Positions 45,004 to 52,795 of a DNA stretch of 62,851 nt are shown here, piece by piece. The notes below the pieces were generated by a model. The model did no database searches. It was not told where the DNA came from and saw nothing but the letters and a program-made list of their open reading frames with translations. The position numbers and the translations under genes are program-made. This DNA is from Myxococcales bacterium. GTDB taxonomy: Bacteria > Myxococcota_A > Polyangia > Polyangiales > Polyangiaceae. The stretch's first letter is position 1. Every line of letters begins with the position of its first letter. The stretch lies in NCBI GenBank assembly GCA_947473045.1, contig CANJCO010000027.1, forward strand, positions 1 through 62,851, written 5' to 3'.

Positions 45004-45878
45004 CGCGGGACGAGCTTGGCGACCGCCGCAGGGATCGGGCCCATCCGGCGCAGCGCCGCCAGCAGCGTGGGCCGCGCAAACGCGCCGTCGGCACGCAGCA
45101 TCGCGGTGGCCTGCGCCGCCCGAGCCTGGTCTCCGGCGAGCACGAACTGCCCCGCGGCGTTCCAGACGAAGCGACGAAACGCGCGCGAGCTCCAGCTTCG
45201 CAGCAGCGACAGGTACTCCGGATCGCACTCAAAAAGCGCCTTGTACCGTTCGTAGTCGCTGGCGCTCGGGCCGGTCAGGCGGTCGTCACCCTCAGTGTGG
45301 TAGACGCGAAGCCCCTGTTGCAGGTGGTACCAGCGCGCGCCGGCGTGAATGCGGTGCCAGAGCGTCGACTCGAAGCCCTTGATGCGCTCGTCGAAGCGCC
45401 GCTTGCCGAGGATGCGTGCATGAAAAATGCCCCAGTGCTCGCCGCGCGCATGGTCGATGACCGTGCGCACGTCGATAGGCCCTTCGCGCAGGCCCGTGCC
45501 GGTGAGCTTGCCGGTGCGGGAGTCGACGCAGTTGGTCGATACGGCATCGAGCAGCGGATCGACCTCGCGAACGGCCCGCACGAGGCGCTCGAGCGCGGTT
45601 GGCACGAGCTCGTCGTCGCTGTCGAGGGTGGTGATCCACTCGCCGCGCGCGTGATCGAAGCCCGTATTTTTGGCCGCCGTGACGCCGCGGTTGCGCTCGT
45701 GCGCGACGTAGCGAACCCGAACGTCGGCGTAGCTCGTGACCAGCTCGCGCGTGCCGTCGGTGGAGCCGTCGTCGACGACGATGAGCTCGAAGTCGCCGTG
45801 CGTCTGCGCAAGCACGCTCCCGATCGCGCGCGGCAGCGTGCCGGCGCGCTGGTAGGCGGCCATGACGACGGAAAACAC
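45000..45878 (-). CDS. Family 2 glycosyltransferase
   Basis: 292 aa. GT-A motifs: FSVVMAAYQRAGTLPRAI, VVDDGSTDGTRE, RNRGVTAAKNTGF and the metal-binding DSDD (TLDSDDELV). It transfers a sugar to a surface glycan; donor and acceptor are unknown. The GTG start lies 3 bp after the dnaJ stop, so it is translated from the same mRNA as dnaJ. Its TAG stop is formed by the CTAG end of hairpin element copy B, so the original C-terminus may have been changed by insertion. Confidence 0.88.
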   Translation of the reverse strand: MFSVVMAAYQRAGTLPRAIGSVLAQTHGDFELIVVDDGSTDGTRELVTSYADVRVRYVAHERNRGVTAAKNTGFDHARGEWITTLDSDDELVPTALERLVRAVREVDPLLDAVSTNCVDSRTGKLTGTGLREGPIDVRTVIDHARGEHWGIFHARILGKRRFDERIKGFESTLWHRIHAGARWYHLQQGLRVYHTEGDDRLTGPSASDYERYKALFECDPEYLSLLRSWSSRAFRRFVWNAAGQFVLAGDQARAAQATAMLRADGAFARPTLLAALRRMGPIPAAVAKLVPR

Positions 45879-45881
45879 AGG

Positions 45882-46979
45882 CTACTTCGCCGCAGACTTC
45901 TTCTTGGAGGCGCTCACGCCGTCTTCGCCGAGCTCGCGCTCCAGCTCACGCAGCAGCTCTTTGGCGCGCGCGGAGAGGCGCGTGGGAACGTCGACCTTGA
46001 CCTCGACGACCAGCGCGCCGCGGCCGCGACCGTCGAGCCGGGGAACGCCCTTGCCCTTGAGCGAGACCACGTGACCGGGCTGCGTGCCCGGAGGCAGCGT
46101 GAGCCTGGCGACCCCAACGCCTTCGTTCGGATCGAGCGCGGGGACCTCGATTTCAGCTCCGAGCGCAGCGTCGGTGAGGCTGATGTGAGCTCGGGTTACG
46201 AGATCGGCCCCGTCGCGCTCGAAGCGTGGGTCCTCCTCGACGTCGATCTCGACGTAAAGGTCGCCGGCGCTGTTCGGGCCGGCCATGCCCTGGCCTGGCA
46301 CGCGCAGTCGCTGCCCCGCATCGATGCCGGCGGGAAAAGTGACGGTGACCTTCCTGGCCTTGGCAACCACGCCGCCTCCGGAGCACGGGCGGCAGGGCGA
46401 CTTGATGAACACCCCGCGTCCCTGACAGCGCGCGCAAGGGGCAGAAAACATGACAAATCCGCGCGAGCTGGTGACCTGGCCCGTGCCGCGGCAGGGGCTG
46501 CACGCCTCGGCTTTGGTGCCCTTCTCGGCGCCGCTGCCGCCGCACTCATCGCAAGCGCCGGGCGCCTGAACGATGAGCTCGCGCTTGCACCCGAAGGCCG
46601 CCTCGACCAGTGTAATCCGCTGCTGCACGCGAAGATCGCCGCCGCGGCCGCGGCTCGACCGACCGCCGAACCCGCCCGAGAACATCTCGGAGAAGAGGTC
46701 CTGCATCTGCGAAAACATGTCGCCCGAGTTTCCGCCACCGCCGCCGCCGCCCTCGAGGCCGGCATGCCCGAACTGATCGTAGACGCCGCGCTTGTCCTCG
46801 TCGGACAAGACCTGAAACGCTTCGTTGATCTGTTTGAAGTTCGATTCCGCGTCGGGATTGTCGGGGTTTCGATCGGGGTGATGCTTCAGCGCCTCGCGCT
46901 TGTAGGCCTTGCGCACCTCGTCGGGCGGCGTAGTGCGCTCGATACCGAGCACCTCGTAATAACAACGCTTGTCGCTCAT
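45882..46979 (-). CDS. dnaJ: Chaperone DnaJ
   Basis: 365 aa type I J-protein: J-domain with HPD (KHHPDRNPDNPD), a Gly-rich linker (about 75-110; GGGGGGG, GGFGGRSS), four zinc-finger CxxCxGxG repeats (CDECGGSG, CSPCRGTG, CARCQGRG, CRPCSGGG) and the C-terminal peptide-binding domain. It delivers clients to DnaK and stimulates its ATPase; with ClpB it disaggregates proteins. No dnaK or grpE is nearby. It is followed with a 3-bp gap by a glycosyltransferase gene. Confidence 0.95.
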   Translation of the reverse strand: MSDKRCYYEVLGIERTTPPDEVRKAYKREALKHHPDRNPDNPDAESNFKQINEAFQVLSDEDKRGVYDQFGHAGLEGGGGGGGNSGDMFSQMQDLFSEMFSGGFGGRSSRGRGGDLRVQQRITLVEAAFGCKRELIVQAPGACDECGGSGAEKGTKAEACSPCRGTGQVTSSRGFVMFSAPCARCQGRGVFIKSPCRPCSGGGVVAKARKVTVTFPAGIDAGQRLRVPGQGMAGPNSAGDLYVEIDVEEDPRFERDGADLVTRAHISLTDAALGAEIEVPALDPNEGVGVARLTLPPGTQPGHVVSLKGKGVPRLDGRGRGALVVEVKVDVPTRLSARAKELLRELERELGEDGVSASKKKSAAK

Positions 46980-47058
46980 GAGCTGGGGCACCCGATTGAA
47001 GCGCGTGCGAGCAAAGGCCCGACGCGGCCGGCTGAAGGTAAATCTGCGCGAGGCCGTG

Positions 47059-48819
47059 TCAACGCGCGCCTGCTTCGGAATCGCGCTGCGCGCCGCTGAT
47101 TTGTGCGAGCAGCGCGGCCTGCCGGGCGAGTTGGGCCTGCGCATGCGCGAGCGCCTCGCCCGACTCCGCGGCCACGCGAGCCGCATGTTCCTGTGCGAGA
47201 GCCTGACGAAGCGCGGCGATTTGCTCTTCGAGCGGACCGCTGCCCGCCGGCGAAGCGGCCACCGCGAGCGGCGCCGCGTCGACTTCCGCAGCGGCCACTT
47301 CGGCAGGCGCGGGCGGCGCTGCATGACGGGCCGTTTCGAGTCGTGATTCGAGCTCCGACACCTTCCAGGCAGAGGCCTCTAGCGCGCTCTGGTGGCGGGC
47401 CCATGCGAGCGCCGCAGCGTCGAGCTTCTTGGTGAGGGCAGCGTTTTCTTCAAGCAGCGCGGCCGACGGCGAGGGCGCCTCGGCGATCACGGGCGCGTGC
47501 AGCTGGGCCACGATTTCGCGGGCGATCCGCTCGCGCAGCAGCAGCTGGTGCTCGGCTTCGCGCAGGGCGACGGCGCGCTCCTGCAGCCGGTCCTCGAGCA
47601 GGGTCAGCTCGTCTTCGTGGGCCGCGAGCGCCTCCTCGAGCTGCGACTCGATCGCGGCGGGCGCTGCGTGCGCGCGCTGCAGCTCGGCGCGCAGCGCTTC
47701 GAGTTCGCGCGCGTGCGCCTGCGCCAGGGACCGGCGCTCCGAGCGCGCGACATCGCTCGCGGACCGCGCCCCCGCGAGCTCGGCCTGAAGCGCGGAGACC
47801 TCGCCGATCAGCGCGAGCATCCGGGGGTCGTCCGACGGCGGCGCCGGGCTGCGGAGCGCGTCGACCTCGGCGGTCAGCACCAGGACCTCTTCGTCGCGCT
47901 GGCGGAGCGCAGACTCGAGCGCCGCGACGCGCTCTCGCGACGAAAACGCACGCTCTTCGGCCACGTGGAGGCTGGACTCGAGCGCCGCGGCCCGCTCGCG
48001 GGCGACGATAAGGTCTTCTAGCGACACCGATCCGCGCTCGGCGGCCGCGCGAGCCGATTTTTCGCTGATCAACGCCTCGACGAGCCGGTGCACTTCGCGC
48101 TCTTGCGCGTGACGCAGGGTGCGCTCCTGTTCGAGCTGCGTTCGCTGAACGTCGGCGATGAGGCGCGCCTCGGCGATCTGCGCCACGGACGTGGCCTCTT
48201 CGGCCGCGACCGCGTCGTCGTCACGAGCCGCAGGGAGCTCGACGAGCGCGTAAGAAGCAAGGTGCAGGTCTTCCTGCGCGACGAGTGCCGCAAAGCCGAT
48301 CGGTCCGGCGGCGTGCGTAATGAGCTGCGTGTCGACGCTCACCTCGACATCACCCTCTGCCCGCCCGAGCTCGGCGATCGCGAGTCCGCGAAACGGCACG
48401 TTCGCCAGCATGACGACGCTGGCAAACTGCAGCGCGACGGCGTCGTAGAGCGCGTAGTACGCGTCGTCGCCCGCACGGCTCGTCGCCACGAGCGCTGCGC
48501 CGCGCCCGCCGAGCACACGACGCAGCCTCGCGAGAAGCGCCGCCGGATCGCGCAGCTCACCGAGCTCCGCGACGATGGCAAAATCGAACGCGCCGTCGCG
48601 CACATCAAAGTCACCGTCGGGCAGCGGCTGAACGACCACCGAGCGGTCGTCGATTTGCGCGCCGCTCGTCACCGGCTCGAACAGGTGCACCGCCCGCGCT
48701 CCCAGCTGCGCGAGGCGCTCAGCAACCCCTGCGTGTGCGCTCCCCACGACGAGCACGCGACGCCCCGCGACGAGTGACTCGGCGTACACGGAGAGCGCGG
48801 CGGAGATCCAGCTTCGCAT
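47059..48819 (-). CDS. Methyltransferase-like domain fused to long coiled coil
   Basis: 586 aa. Residues 1-200 read like a Rossmann methyltransferase: RRVLVVGSAHAGVAERLAQ (motif I-like), GAFDFAIVAELGELRDPAAL and an ALVAT strand. Motif I (VVGSAHAG) is weak, so SAM binding may be lost. Residues about 225-560 are Ala/Glu/Arg/Leu-rich heptad-like helices, a long coiled coil with many Glu-Arg pairs. It might be a structural or filament-forming protein. It lies 79 bp upstream of dnaJ on the same strand. No established function. Confidence 0.65.
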   Translation of the reverse strand: MRSWISAALSVYAESLVAGRRVLVVGSAHAGVAERLAQLGARAVHLFEPVTSGAQIDDRSVVVQPLPDGDFDVRDGAFDFAIVAELGELRDPAALLARLRRVLGGRGAALVATSRAGDDAYYALYDAVALQFASVVMLANVPFRGLAIAELGRAEGDVEVSVDTQLITHAAGPIGFAALVAQEDLHLASYALVELPAARDDDAVAAEEATSVAQIAEARLIADVQRTQLEQERTLRHAQEREVHRLVEALISEKSARAAAERGSVSLEDLIVARERAAALESSLHVAEERAFSSRERVAALESALRQRDEEVLVLTAEVDALRSPAPPSDDPRMLALIGEVSALQAELAGARSASDVARSERRSLAQAHARELEALRAELQRAHAAPAAIESQLEEALAAHEDELTLLEDRLQERAVALREAEHQLLLRERIAREIVAQLHAPVIAEAPSPSAALLEENAALTKKLDAAALAWARHQSALEASAWKVSELESRLETARHAAPPAPAEVAAAEVDAAPLAVAASPAGSGPLEEQIAALRQALAQEHAARVAAESGEALAHAQAQLARQAALLAQISGAQRDSEAGAR

Positions 48820-48903
48820 AGGAGGCGGCTACGTTAGCAATCGCGAGCCTCCGCGGAAAGCGCGCGATTGGAGGCCCGCGCCGAGCCAGCGGCAAGTTGC
48901 TGG

Positions 48904-48943
48904 CAGGGTAAAGCTGGCAGGCCGCTGTTCAACGGCCTGCTAG
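48904..48943 (+). repeat. Reduced hairpin element (copy E)
   Basis: A left end CAGGGT like the start of hairpin 5 is joined directly to hairpin 1 (GCAGGCCG...CGGCCTGC, 48917-48940) and a terminal CTAG (48940-48943). The middle hairpins are missing, as in an internally deleted copy. Hairpin 1 here reads TTCAACGGCCTGC at its right arm, as in copy C. It lies between two minus-strand genes. Confidence 0.65.
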
Positions 48944-49026
48944 GCAGCGCGGGGGCGTCTCGCCATAAACAGACCCACGACCGTCATCACAAAAATCGCG
49001 CAGCCAAGGAAGACAACCCTGGGCAC
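48940..49026 (-). CDS. Possible 28-residue membrane peptide
   Basis: From GTG at 49026 the frame reads PRVVFLGCAIFVMTVVGLFM then RRPRAA, one hydrophobic helix followed by a positive tail, and stops at the TAG formed by the CTAG end of hairpin copy E. No ribosome-binding site is evident. It could be a real small membrane protein, a C-terminal fragment of a lost gene, or chance. It would be the second frame ended by an element's CTAG. Confidence 0.2.
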   Translation of the reverse strand: MPRVVFLGCAIFVMTVVGLFMARRPRAA

Positions 49027-49124
49027 ATAAGGTGCTGCAGTCGATCGTGCCGACGTTCGCCATCATCGGTCCGAGCGCAGCGAGGGCCCAGTCCTCGACG
49101 TCGTAGCGCGCGGGTGCTCCGCAA

Positions 49125-50321
49125 TCACTGACAAGCGCAGATCGACCTGCGCGAGCCCGGGCCGCACGCCACGCCGAGCTGGTCCATGTTGGTGCGATGG
49201 TTGGTCGGGCACATCGAGTAGCTCGAGCACAGAATCGGGCCGACCAGACCGCCTGCGATCGCGTGCGTTCCCGTCGAGTCTTCGAGGCACGCGTACGTAT
49301 AGCTGCTGACGCTCACCGCGCTGACGATGCCCAGAGCATTGCTGATGTTCTGACACAGCGCCGGCGAATTTTGAGCGTTGAACGCGGTGGCGTCGTTCAC
49401 CGGCGTCATGCCGAGCGACGAGCACACGGAAGTGCAGGCGTTGCCGCAATTGGTATTGTCGAAGCACCAACTCAGGCCGTTGGCGATCACGCACGTCGCC
49501 GAGGCCTTCTTGCAGGCTCCGCCGATGCAGTACAGCCCTGCCCCGCATACGGCTCCGCAGCCGCCGCAGTTGAGATTGTCGGTGAGCGCGTCGATGCAGT
49601 AGTTCGCGCCGCCGTCGCCCGGGCACTGCAGCTGCTCCGGTCCGCAGACCGACGTGCACGCACCCGACACGCACGACTCCATGGCCGCGCACTTCACGCC
49701 GCATCCGCCGCAGTTGCCGTTGTCGCTCTGCTGGTTGGCGCAGTACGCGGCGCCTGCGTCACCGCCGCACCGCGTTTGATCGGGCGCGCACGCGCTCTGG
49801 CACACGCCCGACGCGCACACCTGGTCGGCCGAACACGACACGCCGCACTTTCCGCAGTTCGACCGATCGGCCTTGAGGGCCGCGCAGTAAGGCGAGCCGC
49901 CGTCACCGCCGCAGAGCGTCTGGCCGCTGAGCGAGTCTCCGCACGTGCCCGAGCAAAATCCGCCGTTGCAGACCTCCCCCGACTTGCACGACTTGCCGCA
50001 AGCGCCGCAGTTGGCGTTGTCGGTCTTCGCGTTCACGCACGACGTCGCTCCGCCGTCGATCGTACACTTCGTGTTGCCCGCAGGACACTCAACCGCGCAG
50101 GCGCCGCCCGCGCACATCTGCCCGGCGCCGCACCGGGCGCCGCACTTGCCGCAATTTTCCGTGTCGTTCGCGAGGGTCACGCACACTGCGCCGCAGGCCT
50201 CCTGCCCGGCGGAGCATTCGACGAGCGACTGCGCCGTGGCGCAATGCGCGAGCACTGTCGCGGCCCCGAACGCGAGCCCGACGCCGAGCAACCATCGATT
50301 CGCGCGTGCGGCTGAACTCAT
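49125..50321 (-). CDS. Secreted Cys-rich Stig1-like repeat protein
   Basis: 398 aa. A signal peptide (about 9-32; NRWLLGVGLAFGAATVLAHCATA) leads to five repeats of about 45 residues with the pattern C-x-x-x-x-x-x-C-G...NCGxCGxxCxxGxxCxxGxC (for example ENCGKCGARCGAGQMCAGGAC). These are Stig1-type Cys-rich modules, plentiful in myxobacterial genomes and sometimes misannotated as tryptophan synthase. A distinct Cys-rich C-terminal domain (about 285-398; SWCFDNTNCGNACTSVC) follows. It is expected outside the cell or in the outer envelope, disulfide-bonded; role unknown, possibly adhesion. ATG at 50321. Confidence 0.85.
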   Translation of the reverse strand: MSSAARANRWLLGVGLAFGAATVLAHCATAQSLVECSAGQEACGAVCVTLANDTENCGKCGARCGAGQMCAGGACAVECPAGNTKCTIDGGATSCVNAKTDNANCGACGKSCKSGEVCNGGFCSGTCGDSLSGQTLCGGDGGSPYCAALKADRSNCGKCGVSCSADQVCASGVCQSACAPDQTRCGGDAGAAYCANQQSDNGNCGGCGVKCAAMESCVSGACTSVCGPEQLQCPGDGGANYCIDALTDNLNCGGCGAVCGAGLYCIGGACKKASATCVIANGLSWCFDNTNCGNACTSVCSSLGMTPVNDATAFNAQNSPALCQNISNALGIVSAVSVSSYTYACLEDSTGTHAIAGGLVGPILCSSYSMCPTNHRTNMDQLGVACGPGSRRSICACQ

Positions 50322-50371
50322 GCGTTGCAGCGTATCGCAGCGGCCGTAGCCGCGTGCGACTTTGCTTGTCT

Positions 50372-52093
50372 TCAGCCCGCGGCGAGCGCCGACGTCGCGG
50401 CGATGGCCTCTCGCGCGGCGCGGCGATTGGAACCCTCGTAGATGAATTCGCCCTTCATGCGGCGGTCCATGAGCAGCGCGGCCAGGTCGCTCGCGAGCGC
50501 CGCGATCGCGGCCTCGGTCGGCCACTCGGCCTCGAAACGAAAGACGCGCTCCTCGGGCTTTCGACCCGCCAGCGGGCGCAGACCTGCGTGGCGGGAAGCC
50601 ATTTTGGCCGACGCCGGGCTGTCTCCCTGGACCCGCACGAGCACCTCGGCGGCCGGCACGAACGAGCCGCCGCGCTGCTCCCACGCGGCAGCCACTTCGA
50701 CGCCGAACACGCCCGGCATCGGCGCGCGCGGCATCACGAGCAGTCGCACTTCGTCGGGGTGCTGCGACCCCATCGGCAGGCGTGCGCGCGGCGAGACCTT
50801 CACCTGCGCGGCTCGCGAGAGCCGGTCAAAGACTCCCCGCAGCGCCGAGGCGTTGCGCGCCGCGTCGGGCAGCAGGTCAGCGCGCGTGCCGCTGAAAAAC
50901 AGGCCTGCGTGCGCCGCGAGGAGCAACAGCGGCAGGTCGGCCGCGTCGGCGCCGCGGCGCGACAGAACCATGGCGCTGACCGAAGCGATCACAGTGAGGA
51001 GCGCCACGACGCGGCGACCACGCGGCGACCGCGCATCAAACGCGTCGCCTTCCGCGCCTGCAGGCCACAGGCGCACGCGCGCCACAGGCGCGAACACATC
51101 ACGAGGACGCAGCATCACCCACTGGCCGGGACCTCGCACGGTCGGCCGCGCGATCGCCCTGAGCATCGTCACCGCGATGGTGAGCGCCACGCACGCACCT
51201 GCGATGACCGGCATGCCCGACAGCCGCGCGTAGATCGCCGCCGCGCACGCCAGCGTGGACGAGGCGAGCAGGAGCGAAGGGCGCAGGCCCGAGATCTCCG
51301 CGCCGGCTCCCGCGCAGACCCTCGCGAACGAGGCGCGCTTGAGCAGCGCCACGCAACCGAAGATCAACCCGGCGAGCAGCGCGATCAGCGCCGAACGATC
51401 GACCGGCAGAGCCGCCGGTGGGAGCGCGCGCGGCGCTGCGGCGAGCCTGGCTGCCAGCGCGAGCGGATCGACTCGAATCGTCCAGCTGAGCGCCTCACCG
51501 CGCGAGATGTGCGGCCGAACCAGCTCGAGCTCGTCGCGGTCCGGGCTGCGGCGCAGCGTGGCGAGGACGCCCGCCTGCTCGGCGCCCGCAGCGATGCGCG
51601 GCTCGGTCGGAGCGGCCGGCAGATCGAACACCACGCGCACGCCGTCGACGCCTTCAGGCAGCGGCGGGGTCATCACCGTCAAGCGCTGCAACACACCGTC
51701 GCGGCTGAGATGGCCCTGCGCGAGATCGAGATGATAACGCACGACAAATACATAGTCGCCACGCTTGAGGGCATCCTGCGTCATCGCCTGGACATACGTG
51801 TCGCCGTCGCGACCGACCGCCAGCGCGAACGTGCCTCCGTCGTCGGACGTGACCTTTCCCTCCGCCTCGAACATCGCGTCGGCGCCGTATCCCGTCAGCG
51901 AGAGGGACCGAAGCGTCCCGGCCACGACGCGCACCGACAGGCGCTGCTCGACCACGGCCTTCGCGTCGCGATCGACGATCACCCGCGCGTCGCTGCCTGT
52001 GTAGTGCCACTCGGAATAGGCCGCGCGTGCCGATCGCGGGAGCGCGAAGGCCGCGAAGGTCACGAGCACGATTGCCAGGAGCCGCGTGTACAT
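50372..52093 (-). CDS. Large exported membrane protein of unknown function
   Basis: 573 aa. A signal peptide (RLLAIVLVTFAAFALPRSARA) is followed by a beta-rich region (about 25-215; AYSEWHYTGSDARVIVDRDA, DYVFVVRYHLDLAQGH) that resembles the outer domain of DUF2207-like proteins, then several TM segments (about 237-260, 273-312, 360-385) and a soluble C-terminal part (about 420-560). I cannot assign a function. It is divergent from the Cys-cluster gene at 52218. Confidence 0.65.
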   Translation of the reverse strand: MYTRLLAIVLVTFAAFALPRSARAAYSEWHYTGSDARVIVDRDAKAVVEQRLSVRVVAGTLRSLSLTGYGADAMFEAEGKVTSDDGGTFALAVGRDGDTYVQAMTQDALKRGDYVFVVRYHLDLAQGHLSRDGVLQRLTVMTPPLPEGVDGVRVVFDLPAAPTEPRIAAGAEQAGVLATLRRSPDRDELELVRPHISRGEALSWTIRVDPLALAARLAAAPRALPPAALPVDRSALIALLAGLIFGCVALLKRASFARVCAGAGAEISGLRPSLLLASSTLACAAAIYARLSGMPVIAGACVALTIAVTMLRAIARPTVRGPGQWVMLRPRDVFAPVARVRLWPAGAEGDAFDARSPRGRRVVALLTVIASVSAMVLSRRGADAADLPLLLLAAHAGLFFSGTRADLLPDAARNASALRGVFDRLSRAAQVKVSPRARLPMGSQHPDEVRLLVMPRAPMPGVFGVEVAAAWEQRGGSFVPAAEVLVRVQGDSPASAKMASRHAGLRPLAGRKPEERVFRFEAEWPTEAAIAALASDLAALLMDRRMKGEFIYEGSNRRAAREAIAATSALAAG

Positions 52094-52217
52094 GTCTTAC
52101 ATCTACTTACCGATCGCAGTTGGGCCAAAATAGCAGCGGGCTTGCGTGAGTGCTTCGGTAAGTGATTCGCACGTTGGCCTTTCGCCCGGGCGGGGTTGCG
52201 TGCACAGTGCAAATACC

Positions 52218-52712
52218 GTGAGCCGAGCACAAAAATGGGGTGACGATGTAGCCAGGCCTGCGCTGCTTGCGATCTACCGCGAAGTCGACGCGCTCCTCGC
52301 TCCCTACGGCTGCGAGCTGTCGGGAGACTGCTGCGACGTGGGCATTTCGGGCCGCGAGCCCGCGCCGACCACCGTCGAAATCGCCGAAGTCCTCCACGCC
52401 GCCAAGCGCGCGCCGCACTTAAAGAGCAGGCGCCTGCCGCTCGCCGAGGCTCCGCAGCGCTGCGCCATGCTCGGCGACGACGGACGTTGCCGCATCTACG
52501 CCAGCCGGCCGTTCGGGTGCCGAACATTTTTCTGCGAGCGAATGACCGGCCCGCGCAAGCTGCCCCGCGCTGCGATTTTAGCGCTGTCGAGGCGCATCGC
52601 GGAGCTGTCGGAGCAAACGTTTTCGCGCGACCCGCTGCCCCGGCCGCTGTCGCGCTGGCTGAGCGATGCCAAGGGCGCCGACGCGCACGAGGCCCTCGCC
52701 CGCAATCGCTGA
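52218..52712 (+). CDS. YkgJ-like Cys-cluster protein (second copy)
   Basis: 164 aa from GTG at 52218. The cluster CELSGDCCDVGISG, RCAMLGDDGRCRIYASRPFGC and FFCE are the paired Cys motifs of the UPF0153/YkgJ family, probably binding metal. Weakly related to the protein at 22.1 kb. The start is uncertain: the frame is open upstream to 52146, and GTG 52218 is chosen because the family core begins about 12 residues later. It precedes the sulfatase pair by about 80 bp on the same strand. Confidence 0.7.
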   Translation: MSRAQKWGDDVARPALLAIYREVDALLAPYGCELSGDCCDVGISGREPAPTTVEIAEVLHAAKRAPHLKSRRLPLAEAPQRCAMLGDDGRCRIYASRPFGCRTFFCERMTGPRKLPRAAILALSRRIAELSEQTFSRDPLPRPLSRWLSDAKGADAHEALARNR

Positions 52713-52795
52713 CGCCGCCCGTGAAGTGCGGTATCGCCAAGGTCGTCTTGTCCGTCGCGAAAATCACTCTGCGCAAGGCCCTCGCGAGGGCGACC

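Larger units (their letters stand above)
48820..49124. other. Intergenic region with reduced hairpin element and small membrane frame
   Basis: This 305-bp stretch lies between two genes on the minus strand. It holds the reduced hairpin element E (48904-48943) and a possible 28-residue membrane frame (48940-49026). Otherwise I see no gene. The promoter of the coiled-coil gene probably lies in the left 80 bp, but no boxes stand out. Confidence 0.5.
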
